Assembly: GCF_006494775.1 (NCBI RefSeq)
Contig: NZ_CP041146.1
Span: 5,698,501 to 5,762,500, forward strand
Direction of reading: 5' to 3'
DNA length: 64,000 nt
Origin: Nocardioides humi
GTDB lineage: Bacteria > Actinomycetota > Actinomycetes > Propionibacteriales > Nocardioidaceae
The notes beneath the pieces were generated by a model, which was not told where the DNA came from, searched no databases, and was given only the letters and a program-made list of their open reading frames with translations. A program made the translations under genes and the position numbers. Positions 53,500 to 63,006 of the stretch are shown in pieces (within the stretch, counting starts at the first letter, position 1; every line of letters begins with the position of its first letter).

Positions 53500-54982
53500 C
53501 CCTGACGTACTCGATGAGCGTCGCCACGCCGTAGCCGGTCGCGCCGGCCGTGAGGTGCCCGTTCGGACCGCCCTTGTTGAAGGTCGGCCCGGCGATGTCG
53601 AGGTGCGCCCACGGCAGGGCGCCGGTGAACGCGCGGAGGAACGCCGCGGCGAACAGCCCGCCGCCCCAGCGGATGCCGTCGTACTGGGCGAGGTCGGCGA
53701 TGGCGGAGCTGTGGATCCGGTCGTCCATGTACTCCGGGATCGGCATCGGCCACGCGTCCTCGCCGGCCGCGGCGCCGGCCGCGATCACCTGGGCGACCAC
53801 GTCGTCGTCGCCCATCACGCCGGCCAGCCGGTCGCCCAGCGCCAGCACCATGTGACCGGTCAGGGTGGCGATGTCCACGATCGTGTCGGGCTCGGCCTCC
53901 ACGGCACGGCCCAGCGCGTCGGCCAGCACCAGCCGGCCCTCGGCGTCGGTGTTGCTGACCTCGACGGTCGTGCCGTCGTACGTCGTCAGCACGTCGCCGG
54001 GGCGCATGGCGGCGTCGCCGATCATGTTCTCGGCGAGGGCGGCGAAGGCGGAGATCCGCACCGGGAGGCCGAGCCGGGCGGCGGCGAGGGTGGCCTGGAC
54101 GACGGCGGCGGCGCCGGCCATGTCCTCCTTCATCGTGGCCATGCTCGCCGCCGGCTTGATCCACAGCCCGCCGGAGTCGAAGGTGATGCCCTTGCCGACG
54201 AGCGCGACGTGGGCGACCGCGTCGGCGGGGGCGTAGGTGAGCTCGACCAGGCGCGGGGGCGCGGCCGAGCCGGCGCCCACGCCGAGGAGTCCGCCGCAGC
54301 CCAGCTCGGCCAGGCGGGTCTCGTCGAGCACGTCCACCTTCACCTTGGCGCCGCCCTTCGGCAGCCCCTTGTTGACGTCCTTGACGGCCGCGGCGATGGC
54401 GTCGGCGAACGCCGGCGGGGTCAGGTCGGCCGGCGGCGTGTTCACCCAGTCCCGGGTGGCGACGACGGCGTCGACCACGACCTGCGCGGACTCGACCGCC
54501 GCGGCCACCTCGGCCCGGCGCGCGACCGGCGTGAGCACCACGACCTCGGCCGGCGTGGTCGGCGTCGCGGGCTTGCTCTTGTAGGAGGTGAAGGCGTAGC
54601 CGCCGAGCCGGTAGCCCTCCACCACGGCCCGGACCAGCTCCGGGCCGTCGGCCGGCAGGGCCAGCGCGACCGACGCGGCGTTGGTGACCGCGCGCGCGGC
54701 GTTGCCGGCGGCGCGTCGTACCGCCGCGGCATCGGGGTCCGCGCCCAGCCCGACGAGCACGAGCAGGGGGGAGGCGATGGTCCCGCCGGTCGGCACCTTC
54801 GCGACCTCGCCGGGCGCGCCCTTGGCGCCGACGGTGGCGAGCAGGCCCTTGAGCTTGCGGCCGTACGCCGCCGCGACGTCCTCCGCGCCCGGCGCCAGCA
54901 CCCCGTCGGGCAGCACCCCCACGACGACCGCCTCGGCGCGGGTCTTGGCGGGGCTGGCCGTACGGAGGGCGAAGGTCGTCAC
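53483..54982 (-). CDS. pepA: Leucyl aminopeptidase (M17)
   Basis: 499 residues. Two-metal aminopeptidase with N-terminal macro-like domain and C-terminal catalytic domain. VGKGITFDSGGLWIKPA (metal-binding Lys/Asp), NTDAEGRLVLADAL (family signature with the metal ligands and catalytic Arg) and the final hexamer-contact region are present. Cytoplasmic peptide turnover. GTG start with TATCCT (minus strand) 7 nt upstream, divergent from gcvT. Confidence 0.95.
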   Translation of the reverse strand: MTTFALRTASPAKTRAEAVVVGVLPDGVLAPGAEDVAAAYGRKLKGLLATVGAKGAPGEVAKVPTGGTIASPLLVLVGLGADPDAAAVRRAAGNAARAVTNAASVALALPADGPELVRAVVEGYRLGGYAFTSYKSKPATPTTPAEVVVLTPVARRAEVAAAVESAQVVVDAVVATRDWVNTPPADLTPPAFADAIAAAVKDVNKGLPKGGAKVKVDVLDETRLAELGCGGLLGVGAGSAAPPRLVELTYAPADAVAHVALVGKGITFDSGGLWIKPAASMATMKEDMAGAAAVVQATLAAARLGLPVRISAFAALAENMIGDAAMRPGDVLTTYDGTTVEVSNTDAEGRLVLADALGRAVEAEPDTIVDIATLTGHMVLALGDRLAGVMGDDDVVAQVIAAGAAAGEDAWPMPIPEYMDDRIHSSAIADLAQYDGIRWGGGLFAAAFLRAFTGALPWAHLDIAGPTFNKGGPNGHLTAGATGYGVATLIEYVRARGDA

Positions 54983-54989
54983 GCCCCGC

Positions 54990-55018
54990 AGGATATCGGC
55001 CGCGCTATGCAATAGATT
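54990..55018. promoter_or_regulatory. Back-to-back leaderless promoters of pepA and gcvT
   Basis: The minus-strand TATCCT (54990-54995) ends 7 nt before the pepA GTG at 54982. The plus-strand TAGATT (55013-55018) ends 7 nt before the gcvT ATG at 55026. The two start codons are only 43 bp apart, so the promoters must overlap. Confidence 0.5.
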
Positions 55019-55025
55019 CCGGATC

Positions 55026-56135
55026 ATGGCGGACCCGACCCCCCTCCACTCACCCCTGCACGACCGGCACGAGGCGCTGGGCGCCAAGTTCTCCGAGTTC
55101 GGCGGCTGGCTGATGCCGCTGGAGTACCCGACCGGCGTCGTCAGGGAGCACGCCGCGGTCCGCGACGGCGTCGGCATCTTCGACGTCAGCCACCTCGGCA
55201 AGCTCGTCGTGCGCGGCCCGGGCGCGGTGGAGTTCCTCAACGCCACGCTCACCAACGACCTGCACCGGATCGGGCCCGGCAGGGCGCAGTACAGCCTCGT
55301 CGTCGACGACGCGACCGGCGGGATCGTCGACGACGTCTTCACCTACTACCGCGACGACGACCACGTGCTCGTCGTGCCCAACGCCAGCAACAACGACGAG
55401 GTACGCCGCCGCCTGGCGGCGGCCGCCCCGGACGGCGTCGAGGTGCTCGACCACCACCGCGACTACGTCGTCCTGGCGGTCCAGGGCACGAGGTCGGACG
55501 AGGTCGTGGCCGGCATCGGCCTGCCGGTCGGCCACGACTACCTCACCTTCGTGGAGGCGCCCTTCGAGGGTGCGCAGGTCGTGGTCTGCCGCACGGGCTA
55601 CACCGGCGAGCGCGGCTACGAGCTGATCGCGCCCTCCGAGGTCGCGCCCGCGCTGTGGGACGCGCTGATGGCGGCGGGCGAGCCGTACGGCCTGGTGCCG
55701 GCCGGCCTCGGCGCCCGCGACACGCTGCGCACCGAGATGGGCTACCCGCTCCACGGCCAGGACATCTCCCCGGACATCACCCCCAACGAGGCCCGCCTCG
55801 GCTGGGCGGTCGGCTGGAAGAAGCCCGCGTTCTGGGGCCGCGAGCGGCTGCTCGCCGAGCGCGAGGCGGGACCGCGCCGCAAGCTGGTGGGGATCGTCTC
55901 CACCGGCCGGGCGATCCCGCGTCCCCACATGAGCGTGCGGCTGCTGCGCGACGTCCCCCTCGGCGAGGTCACCTCCGGCACCTTCTCGCCGACCATGCGC
56001 AAGGGGATCGGCCTGGCACTGGTCTCGACCGTGGTCGACGACGGGGCCGAGGTGATGGTCGACGTCCGCGGCCGGCCCGAGGTCTTCCAGATCACCAAGC
56101 CGCCGTTCGTGCAGCCGTCCGTGCGAGAGTCATAG
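55026..56135 (+). CDS. gcvT: Aminomethyltransferase (glycine cleavage T protein)
   Basis: 369 residues. It transfers the methylene group of glycine to tetrahydrofolate. The HSPLHDRHEALGAKFSEFGGW start, VFDVSHLGK-like segment, VDDATGGIVDDVFTYY with the catalytic Asp, CRTGYTGERGYEL and the C-terminal SGTFSPTMRKGIGLALV are all present. Leaderless promoter upstream. The rest of the cleavage system is not in the window. Confidence 0.95.
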   Translation: MADPTPLHSPLHDRHEALGAKFSEFGGWLMPLEYPTGVVREHAAVRDGVGIFDVSHLGKLVVRGPGAVEFLNATLTNDLHRIGPGRAQYSLVVDDATGGIVDDVFTYYRDDDHVLVVPNASNNDEVRRRLAAAAPDGVEVLDHHRDYVVLAVQGTRSDEVVAGIGLPVGHDYLTFVEAPFEGAQVVVCRTGYTGERGYELIAPSEVAPALWDALMAAGEPYGLVPAGLGARDTLRTEMGYPLHGQDISPDITPNEARLGWAVGWKKPAFWGRERLLAEREAGPRRKLVGIVSTGRAIPRPHMSVRLLRDVPLGEVTSGTFSPTMRKGIGLALVSTVVDDGAEVMVDVRGRPEVFQITKPPFVQPSVRES

Positions 56136-56137
56136 CC

Positions 56138-56407
56138 ATGACGTTGCCCGAGCAGCCCGCGCCGTACCGCCCCTCCGCCCCGGCCGACAACCCCTGGCAC
56201 TGGCGCCTCGAGGACGCGTCCGGCGCCGAGGTCGCGCTGTCCGGCCCCGACGCGGAGGAGTACGCCGACCAGGCGTTCCCGAGCCAGGGGGACGCCGAGT
56301 CGTGGATCGGCGAGATCTGGTCCGAGCTCGCCGACCTCGGGGTCGCGCAGGTGACCCTGTTCGAGGTCGACCGCGAGGTATACGGCCCGATGTCCCTCAG
56401 CGCATGA
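56138..56407 (+). CDS. Small conserved hypothetical protein
   Basis: 89 residues. Pro-rich start, then NPWHWRLEDASGAEVA and DQAFPSQGDAESWIGEIWSEL with an acidic C-terminus. Compact, soluble and probably all in one small alpha/beta domain. Starts 2 nt after the gcvT stop and ends shortly before the PhzF gene, so it is probably in the same operon. Function unknown. Confidence 0.75.
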   Translation: MTLPEQPAPYRPSAPADNPWHWRLEDASGAEVALSGPDAEEYADQAFPSQGDAESWIGEIWSELADLGVAQVTLFEVDREVYGPMSLSA

Positions 56408-56426
56408 CGCCGTGCTGCGTGTCGGC

Positions 56427-57278
56427 ATGACGTCGCGAGACTTCCGCCAGGTCGACGTCTTCACGGACGAGCCGCTGCTCGGCAACCCGGTCGCCGTCGT
56501 CCACGACGCCGACGCGATGAGCGACGACGAGATGCAGCGCATCGCGCGCTGGACCAACCTGAGCGAGACCACCTTCCTGCTCGCGCCGACCGACCCCGCC
56601 GCGGACTACCGGCTGCGGATCTTCACTCCGTCGACCGAGCTGCCGTTCGCCGGGCACCCCACCCTCGGCTCGGCCCACGCGTGGCTCGAGGCCGGGGGCG
56701 CGCCCGCCGGCGAGCGCGTGGTCCAGCAGTGCGGCATCGGCCTGGTCGAGCTGCGGCGCGCCGGCGGGCGGCTGGCGTTCGCCGCGCCGGACCTGCTGCG
56801 CTCCGGACCGGTCGACGACGCGCTGGCCGACCGGATCGTCGCCGCGCTCGGCCTCGATCGCGCGGCCGTGCTCGGCATGGCCTGGGCTGACAACGGCCCG
56901 GGCTGGGTGGGCGTCCGGCTCGGCTCGGCCGCCGAGGTGCTCGCCCTCGCCCCGTCGTACGCCGACCTGCCGGTCGACGTCGGCGTGATCGGCCCCCACC
57001 CGGAGGGCTCGGAGTGCGCGGTCGAGGTGCGCGCGTTCTGCCCGCACGCCGCCGGGATCACCGAGGACCCGGTCACCGGCTCGCTCAACGCCTCGCTCGC
57101 GCAGTGGCTGGCGGGCGACGTGCTGCCGGCGTCGTACGTCGCCGCGCAGGGGACCGTGCTCGGCCGGCGCGGCCGGGTCCACGTCGAGACCGCCGCGGAC
57201 GGCACGATCTGGGTCGGCGGAGACACGTGCACGACCATTCACGGGACGGTCACCCTCGGACCACCGTCCGCCGACTAG
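56427..57278 (+). CDS. PhzF-family isomerase/epimerase
   Basis: 283 residues. The family pattern is clear: FRQVDVFTDEPLLGNPVAVV, NLSETTFLLAP with the catalytic Glu, FTPSTELPFAGHPTLGSAHAW, and later GITEDPVTGSLNASLAQWL. PhzF-like proteins are diaminopimelate-epimerase-fold enzymes with varied substrates. ATG at 56427; an in-frame GTG at 56412 is possible. Follows the small gene in the gcvT operon. Confidence 0.9.
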   Translation: MTSRDFRQVDVFTDEPLLGNPVAVVHDADAMSDDEMQRIARWTNLSETTFLLAPTDPAADYRLRIFTPSTELPFAGHPTLGSAHAWLEAGGAPAGERVVQQCGIGLVELRRAGGRLAFAAPDLLRSGPVDDALADRIVAALGLDRAAVLGMAWADNGPGWVGVRLGSAAEVLALAPSYADLPVDVGVIGPHPEGSECAVEVRAFCPHAAGITEDPVTGSLNASLAQWLAGDVLPASYVAAQGTVLGRRGRVHVETAADGTIWVGGDTCTTIHGTVTLGPPSAD

Positions 57279-57281
57279 CCT
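57276..57281 (+). promoter_or_regulatory. -10 box of a leaderless thyA transcript
   Basis: TAGCCT ends 6 nt before the GTG at 57288 and overlaps the PhzF-family stop codon. Confidence 0.45.
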
Positions 57282-57287
57282 GAGGTC

Positions 57288-58082
57288 GTGCGCGCGTACC
57301 TCGATCTCGTCCAACGCATCCTCGACGAGGGCGCCGAGAAGGGCGACCGCACCGGCACCGGCACGCTGAGCGTGTTCGGGCACCAGATGCGCTTCGACCT
57401 CACCGCGGGCTTCCCGCTGGTGACGACCAAGAAGATCCACACCCGCTCGGTCTTCGGCGAGCTGCTGTGGTTCCTGCGCGGCGACACCAACGTGCGCTGG
57501 CTGCAGGAGCGCGGCATCACCATCTGGGACGAGTGGGCCGACGAGAACGGCGACCTCGGCCCCGTCTACGGCGCCCAGTGGCGCTCCTGGCCCACCCCCG
57601 ACGGCGGGCACATCGACCAGCTCGCCCAGGTGATCGCCCAGATCCGTGCCAACCCCGACAGCCGGCGCCACATCGTCTCCGCCTGGAATCCCAGCCAGGT
57701 CGACGAGATGGCACTGCCGCCGTGCCACAGCCTGTTCCAGTTCTACGTCGCCGACGGGCGGCTCAGCTGCCAGCTCTACCAGCGCTCGGCCGACGTCTTC
57801 CTCGGCGTGCCGTTCAATATCGCGTCCTACGCCCTGCTCACCCACATGGTCGCCCAGGTCACCGGCCTCCGCGTCGGGGAGTTCGTGCACACGCTCGGCG
57901 ACGCCCACCTCTACTCCAACCACCTCGAGCAGGCCCGCCTCCAGCTCACCCGCGAGCCGCGGCCGCTGCCGAAGCTGCTGCTGAACCCCGCGGTGACCGA
58001 GATCGACGCCTTCGAGCTCGAGGACGTCACGGTCGAGGGCTACGACCCGCACCCCGTCATCAAGGCCCCGATCGCCGTATGA
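57288..58082 (+). CDS. thyA: Thymidylate synthase
   Basis: 264 residues, the same length as E. coli ThyA. Converts dUMP to dTMP with methylenetetrahydrofolate. Catalytic Cys146 lies in [13 protein letters not shown], the phosphate-binding Arg in [12 protein letters not shown], and [15 protein letters not shown] and the [12 protein letters not shown]-terminus are conserved. GTG start. Its stop overlaps the folA start (ATGA), so thyA and folA are co-translated, as is common. Confidence 0.97.
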   Translation: MRAYLDLVQRILDEGAEKGDRTGTGTLSVFGHQMRFDLTAGFPLVTTKKIHTRSVFGELLWFLRGDTNVRWLQERGITIWDEWADENGDLGPVYGAQWRSWPTPDGGHIDQLAQVIAQIRANPDSRRHIVSAWNPSQVDEMALPPCHSLFQFYVADGRLSCQLYQRSADVFLGVPFNIASYALLTHMVAQVTGLRVGEFVHTLGDAHLYSNHLEQARLQLTREPRPLPKLLLNPAVTEIDAFELEDVTVEGYDPHPVIKAPIAV

Positions 58083-58600
58083 CGACTCCCGCAGGCCGGC
58101 GGGTCACCCTGGTGGCCGCCGTCGCCGAGAACGGCGTGATCGGCGCCGACGCGAACATCCCGTGGAAGCTCCCCGAGGACTTCGCGCACTTCAAGGCCAC
58201 CACCATGGGCCATGTCCTGGTCCTGGGCCGCACGACTCACGAGGGCATCGGCCGCCCGCTGCCCGGCCGGACCACGATCGTGCTCACCCGCGACCCGTCG
58301 TACACCGCCGACGGGGTCGAGATCGCCCACTCCATCACCGACGCGCTCGCCCTCGCCGACCGGCTGCTCGACGGACAGCCGGACGACCGGCAGGTGATGA
58401 TCGGCGGGGGAGCGGCCGTCTACGCCGCCGCGCTGCCGTACGCCGACGAGCAGGTCGTCTCGGAGATCCCGCTCGCGCCGGAGGGCGACACCCACTACCC
58501 GGAGATCAGCCCCAAGCGGTGGCGCGAGGTGCGCCGCGAGCCCCGCGACGGGTTCACCATCGTGTGGTGGGAGCGGGCCTTCGCCTGCGGCGGGTCCTGA
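58079..58600 (+). CDS. folA: Dihydrofolate reductase
   Basis: 173 residues. Regenerates tetrahydrofolate after Thy[32 protein letters not shown] (landmarks: [13 protein letters not shown] with the catalytic Asp), [13 protein letters not shown] and the NADPH-binding [13 protein letters not shown] are intact. Overlaps thyA by 4 nt. Confidence 0.96.
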   Translation: MTTPAGRRVTLVAAVAENGVIGADANIPWKLPEDFAHFKATTMGHVLVLGRTTHEGIGRPLPGRTTIVLTRDPSYTADGVEIAHSITDALALADRLLDGQPDDRQVMIGGGAAVYAAALPYADEQVVSEIPLAPEGDTHYPEISPKRWREVRREPRDGFTIVWWERAFACGGS

Positions 58601-58625
58601 CCGGGCGGCTGGCAGGGTAGGGGCC

Positions 58626-59564
58626 ATGGAGCTCCGTGTCTTCACCGAACCCCAGCAGGGCGCGACGTACGACGACCTGCTGGCCGTCGCCCTCGAGGCC
58701 GAGCGGCTGGGCTTCGGTGCCTTCTTCCGCAGCGACCACTACCTCCACATGAGCGGCGACGGCCTGCCCGGCTCGACCGACGCGTGGACGACCCTCGCCG
58801 GCCTGGCCCGCGACACGACCACGATCCGGCTCGGCACGCTGATGACCAGCGCGACCTTCCGGTACCCCGGCGTGCTCGCCATCCAGGTCGCGCAGGTCGA
58901 CCAGATGAGCGGCGGGCGGGTCGAGCTCGGCCTCGGTGCCGGCTGGTTCACCCAGGAGCACACCGCCTACGGCATCCCGTTCCCCGACACCGCCGAGCGC
59001 TTCGAGAGGTACGCCGAGCAGCTGGAGCTGATCACCGGCCTGTGGACCACGCCGGTCGGGGAGCGCTACGCGTTCGACGGCGCCCACTACCGGCTCGCCG
59101 ACAGCCCGGCACTGCCGAAGCCGGTCCAGGCCGGCGGCCACCGCGGCGGCGTGCCGATCCTGATCGGCGGCAAGGGCGCCCGGCGCACGCCGGCCCTCGC
59201 GGCGGCGTACGCCGACGAGTTCAACCTGCCCTTCGTCGACGAGGAGTTCACCGCGCTCCAGTTCGGCCGGGTCCGGCGGGCGGCCGAGGAGATCGGGCGG
59301 GACCCGGACGCGATCACCTGGTCCAACGCCCTCGTCCTCTGCGCCGGCGCCGACGAGGCCGAGCTCGCCCGGCGCGCCGCCGCCATCGGCCGCGAGGTCG
59401 ACGAGCTGCGGGAGAACGGACTGGCCGGCACGCCGGCCGAGGTGGTCGACAAGATCCGGCGGTACGGCGAGCTGGGGGCCGAGCGGATCTACCTGCAGGT
59501 CCTCGACCTGGCCGACCTCGACCACCTGCGCCTGGTCGCGGCCGAGGTCATGCCGCACGTGTGA
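58626..59564 (+). CDS. LLM-class F420-dependent oxidoreductase
   Basis: 312 residues, a luciferase-like TIM barrel. FFRSDHYLHMSGDGLPGSTDAW, TTTIRLGTLMTSATFRYP, GRVELGLGAGWFTQEH and RTPALAAAYADEFNLPF are typical of the F420-dependent TIGR03560-like branch. Electron donor F420H2 is inferred from the subfamily and organism; substrate unknown. ATG at 58626. Overlaps the convergent hydrolase gene by 17 nt. Confidence 0.9.
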   Translation: MELRVFTEPQQGATYDDLLAVALEAERLGFGAFFRSDHYLHMSGDGLPGSTDAWTTLAGLARDTTTIRLGTLMTSATFRYPGVLAIQVAQVDQMSGGRVELGLGAGWFTQEHTAYGIPFPDTAERFERYAEQLELITGLWTTPVGERYAFDGAHYRLADSPALPKPVQAGGHRGGVPILIGGKGARRTPALAAAYADEFNLPFVDEEFTALQFGRVRRAAEEIGRDPDAITWSNALVLCAGADEAELARRAAAIGREVDELRENGLAGTPAEVVDKIRRYGELGAERIYLQVLDLADLDHLRLVAAEVMPHV

Positions 59565-60228
59565 AGTCGGCGACCGCGGCGGACAGGCCCGCGGGATCGG
59601 CGAGCATCGGCAGGTGGCCGGTCGCCAGCTCCCGGCTGAAGTCGCCGCCGAGCGCCGTGGCATAGCCGCGCTGGAGCGCCGTGGGCATGTCGGGGTCCTC
59701 GGTGGCGAACACGTAGCCCGCCCGCGCCGACGCGGGGGCCGACGCGGAGACGGAGGGTGCCGCCGTCACGAAGAGCCGGCGCGCCTCGGGCGTGAAGTCG
59801 GCGACCAGCCGGTCCACCGTCTCCGCCGGCAGCCCCACGCCGAGCCCGGCGCGGAGCTGCTTCTCCGGCGGCCTGGTCCCCGCGATCCGCAGGATCAGCG
59901 GCAGCACCCACCGCTGGGGCACCGGCAGGGCGCCCGCGAACGAGCGTCCCGGCCGCGGCCACACGGCGGCCACGCCGAGCACGCCCGCGACCCGGTCGGG
60001 TGCGGCGGCGAGCATCGCCTGGGCCACGACGCCGCCCACGGAGTGGGCGACCACCGTGAACCGCGGCCAGTCCACGGCGGCGAGCGCCGCGGCGGCGTAC
60101 TCCTCCGGTCCGGCGTCGGACGAGTCCGGACGAGGCGCCACGACGGACTCGCCGAGACCGGCGCGCACGTCGTCCCAGATCCATGCCGGCAGGCCCGAGC
60201 CACTCAGGAACATCACGGGTTCGATCAC
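59548..60228 (-). CDS. Alpha/beta-fold hydrolase
   Basis: 226 residues from GTG 60228 (ATG at 60213 is also possible). FLSGSGLPAWIWDDV holds the oxyanion-hole region, the nucleophile Ser63 lies in VVAHSVGGVVAQ, and the catalytic His in ELATGHLPMLADP near the C-terminus. A small esterase or lactonase-like enzyme with a short cap. Substrate unknown. Divergent from dapA. Confidence 0.87.
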   Translation of the reverse strand: MIEPVMFLSGSGLPAWIWDDVRAGLGESVVAPRPDSSDAGPEEYAAAALAAVDWPRFTVVAHSVGGVVAQAMLAAAPDRVAGVLGVAAVWPRPGRSFAGALPVPQRWVLPLILRIAGTRPPEKQLRAGLGVGLPAETVDRLVADFTPEARRLFVTAAPSVSASAPASARAGYVFATEDPDMPTALQRGYATALGGDFSRELATGHLPMLADPAGLSAAVADFTRAA

Positions 60229-60302
60229 GCGCCCGACCCTGCCAGCCGCCACCGACACCGCCGGGCACCCGTGGCGGAGTGAGGGATTCGGGCCGGGGGC
60301 GA

Positions 60303-60308
60303 TAGCCT
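60303..60308 (+). promoter_or_regulatory. -10 box of a leaderless dapA transcript
   Basis: TAGCCT ends 7 nt before the ATG at 60316. No ribosome site is visible. Confidence 0.45.
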
Positions 60309-60315
60309 TGGGCCC

Positions 60316-61203
60316 ATGAGTTCTGCACCCTTCGGCACCATGCTGACCGCGATGGTCACGCCGTTCCTCGAGAACGGCTCGGTCGACCTGGACGGGGTGC
60401 AGAAGGTCGCCAAGCACCTCGTCGACCACGGCAACGACGGCATCGTCGTCTCCGGCACCACCGGCGAGTCCCCGACCACCACCGGCGCCGAGGACGGCGA
60501 GACGCTGGCTGCGGTCAAGGACGCCGTCGGCGACCGCGCGAAGGTGGTCGCCGGGGTCGGCACCAACGACACCCGCCACTCCGTCGAGCTCGCCCAGCAG
60601 GCCGAGAAGGTCGGCGCCGACGGGCTGCTGCTGGTGACGCCGTACTACAACAAGCCGAGCCAGCCGGGCGTGCTCAACCACTTCCGCCAGGTCGTCGAGG
60701 CCACCGGCGTCCCCGTCATGCTCTACGACGTGCCCGGCCGCACCGGCACCAAGATCGCGCTCGACACCTACACCGCCGCCAAGGAGTGGGACACCGTCGT
60801 CGCGGTCAAGGAGGCCACCGGCGACCTGTCCCGCACCGCCCGGCTGGTCGACCTCGGCTACGCCGTCTACTCCGGCGACGACGTCAACACCCTCGGCTAC
60901 CTCGCCTACGGCGCGACCGGCCTGGTCTCCGTCGTGGGCCATGTCGCCGGCAGCCAGCTCCGGGCGATGATCGAGGCGTTCCTCGCCGGCGACCACGCGG
61001 AGGCGCTGCGGATCCACACCGGCCTGATCCCGGCGTTCGAGGCGATCATGGGCGTGCCCAACTACGGTGCCACGACCGCGAAGGCCGCGCTCGAGCTGCT
61101 CGGCGTACTCCCCAACCGGGCGGTCCGAGCCCCGCTCCTGGCGCTCGACGACGACGAGGTCGCGGAGCTCCGCGCCGGTCTCGCCGCGGCGGGCCTCCTC
61201 TGA
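60316..61203 (+). CDS. dapA: 4-hydroxy-tetrahydrodipicolinate synthase
   Basis: 295 residues. Condenses pyruvate with aspartate semialdehyde in lysine/diaminopimelate synthesis. The Schiff-base Lys165 is in VVAVKEATGD, the active-site Tyr137 in MLYDVPGRTG, and SGTTGES is at 46-52. The TGA overlaps the rnj ATG (TGATG), the common actinobacterial dapA-rnj arrangement. Confidence 0.97.
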   Translation: MSSAPFGTMLTAMVTPFLENGSVDLDGVQKVAKHLVDHGNDGIVVSGTTGESPTTTGAEDGETLAAVKDAVGDRAKVVAGVGTNDTRHSVELAQQAEKVGADGLLLVTPYYNKPSQPGVLNHFRQVVEATGVPVMLYDVPGRTGTKIALDTYTAAKEWDTVVAVKEATGDLSRTARLVDLGYAVYSGDDVNTLGYLAYGATGLVSVVGHVAGSQLRAMIEAFLAGDHAEALRIHTGLIPAFEAIMGVPNYGATTAKAALELLGVLPNRAVRAPLLALDDDEVAELRAGLAAAGLL

Positions 61204-62887
61204 TGTCGCACCCGCACCCCGAGCTGTCCGCGCCCCCGAAGCTGCCCCGGGGCGGCCTGCGGGTCACCCCCCTCGGCGGCCTCGGCGAGGTCGGCCGCAA
61301 CATGACCGTCTTCGAGTACGACGGCCGGCTGCTCATCGTCGACTGCGGCGTCCTCTTCCCCGACGACCACCAGCCCGGCGTCGACCTGATCCTCCCCGAC
61401 TTCGGACCGATCCGGGACCGGCTCGACGACGTCGAGGCGCTGGTGCTCACCCACGGGCACGAGGACCACATCGGCGCGACGCCGTACCTCCTGCGCGAGC
61501 GGCAGGACATCCCGCTCGTCGGCTCCGAGCTGACCCTCGCGCTGCTCAACTCCAAGCTGCGCGAGCACCGGCTGCGCCAGACGCCGTTCTACACCGTCAA
61601 GGAGGGCGACCGGATCTCGTTCGGGCCCTTCGACCTGGAGTTCGTCGCGGTCAACCACTCCATCCCCGACGCGCTCGCGGTCGCGATCCGCACCGGCGCC
61701 GGGATGGTCCTGCACACCGGCGACTTCAAGATGGACCAGCTGCCGCTCGACGGCCGGATCACCGACCTGCGCGCCTTCGCGCGGCTGGGGGAGGAGGGCG
61801 TCGACCTCTTCCTCACCGACTCCACCAACGCCGAGGTGCCCGGCTTCACCACCGCCGAGCGCAAGATCACCCCCGTGCTCGAACAGGCCTTCGCCGAGTC
61901 GAAGCAGCGGATCATCGTCGCCTGCTTCGCCTCCCACGTGCACCGCGTCCAGCAGGTCCTCGACGCCGCCGTCAAGCACGACCGCAAGGTGGCGTACGTC
62001 GGCCGCTCGATGGTGCGCAACATGGCCATCGCCCGCGACCTGGGCTACCTCAAGGTGCCGCCGGGCGTCATGGTCGAGGCCAAGGAGCTCGCCGACCTCG
62101 CCCCGAGCGGCAGGTGCTGATCTCCACCGGCTCGCAGGGCGAGCCGCTCAGCGCTCTCGCCCGGATCGCGCAGCGCAACCACAACTTCGTGCACCTCGAG
62201 GAGGGCGACACCGTCATCCTCGCCTCGAGCCTGATCCCGGGCAACGAGAACGCCGTCTACCGCGTCATCAACGGCCTGGCCCGGCTCGGCGCCCACGTCG
62301 TCCACAAGGGCAACGCGCTGGTCCATGTCAGCGGGCACGCCAGCGCCGGCGAGCTGCTCTACTGCTACAACATCGTCAAGCCGCGCAACGTGCTGCCCGT
62401 CCACGGCGAGGTGCGGCACATGCTCGCCAACGGCGACCTCGCCAAGGCCACCGGCGTCGAGAACGTCGTGTACGCCGAGGACGGCGTCGTGGTCGACCTG
62501 GTCGACGGCGTCGCCTCCGTGGTCGGCAAGGTCGACTGCGGCTACGTCTTCGTCGACGGCCAGTCCGTCGGCGACGTCACCGAGTCCGAGCTCAAGGACC
62601 GCCGGATCCTCGGCGAGGAGGGCTTCATCTCGGTCATCGTCGTCGTCGACTCCGTCGCCGGCAAGGTCTCCGCCGGCCCCGAGATCCACGCCCGCGGCCA
62701 CGCCTGGGCCGACTCCGACTTCGAGTCGATCAAGCAGCCCATCGTCGACGCCGTCAACCGCTCGATCGACGAGGGCAGCACCGACACCTACCAGCTCCAG
62801 CAGACCGTCCGCCGCACCATCGGCCGCTGGGTCAGCAACACCCACAAGCGCCGGCCGATGATCATTCCGGTGGTCGTCGAGGCCTGA
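61203..62887 (+). pseudogene. rnj: Ribonuclease J gene broken by a single-base frameshift
   Basis: The first frame (61203-62120) has the metallo-beta-lactamase motif LTHGHEDHIGA, LHTGDFKMDQ and DSTNAEVPG, then stops early after DLAPSGRC. The second frame carries on perfectly from about 62100 (ERQVLISTGSQGEPLSALARI, LASSLIPGNENAVYR, VHVSGHASAGELL) to RRPMIIPVVVEA at 62887. Adding one C to the run at 62101-62104 restores a normal full-length protein of about 561 residues. RNase J is a 5'-3' exo- and endoribonuclease. Either a real mutation or a homopolymer sequencing error. Confidence 0.92.
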
Positions 62888-62896
62888 TCCGGCGGC

Positions 62897-62930
62897 TGCA
62901 TGAATCCCCGGATATCCGGGGATTCATGCA
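62897..62930. repeat. 34-bp perfect palindrome
   Basis: The two 17-bp halves are exact reverse complements (core CCCCGGATATCCGGGG), immediately after rnj. As RNA it would form a 15-bp stem with a 4-nt loop. It could terminate rnj transcription. The same core recurs at 62958-62993. Confidence 0.85.
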
Positions 62931-62937
62931 CTTAGTG

Positions 62938-62951
62938 GGGGTTGCAACCCC
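62938..62951. repeat. 14-bp perfect palindrome
   Basis: GGGGTTGCAACCCC lies in the middle of the gap between the two larger palindromes. Confidence 0.7.
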
Positions 62952-62957
62952 TGACAA

Positions 62958-62993
62958 GCGTATGGATCCCCGGATATCCGGGGATCCATACGC
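62958..62993. repeat. 36-bp perfect palindrome
   Basis: The 18-bp halves are exact reverse complements and share the core ATCCCCGGATATCCGGGGAT with the palindrome at 62897. The outer parts differ (GCGTATGG here). It ends 13 bp before the stop codon of the minus-strand gene at 63007, so a terminator for that gene is possible. Confidence 0.85.
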
Positions 62994-63006
62994 CTGTGGA
63001 TAGCCG

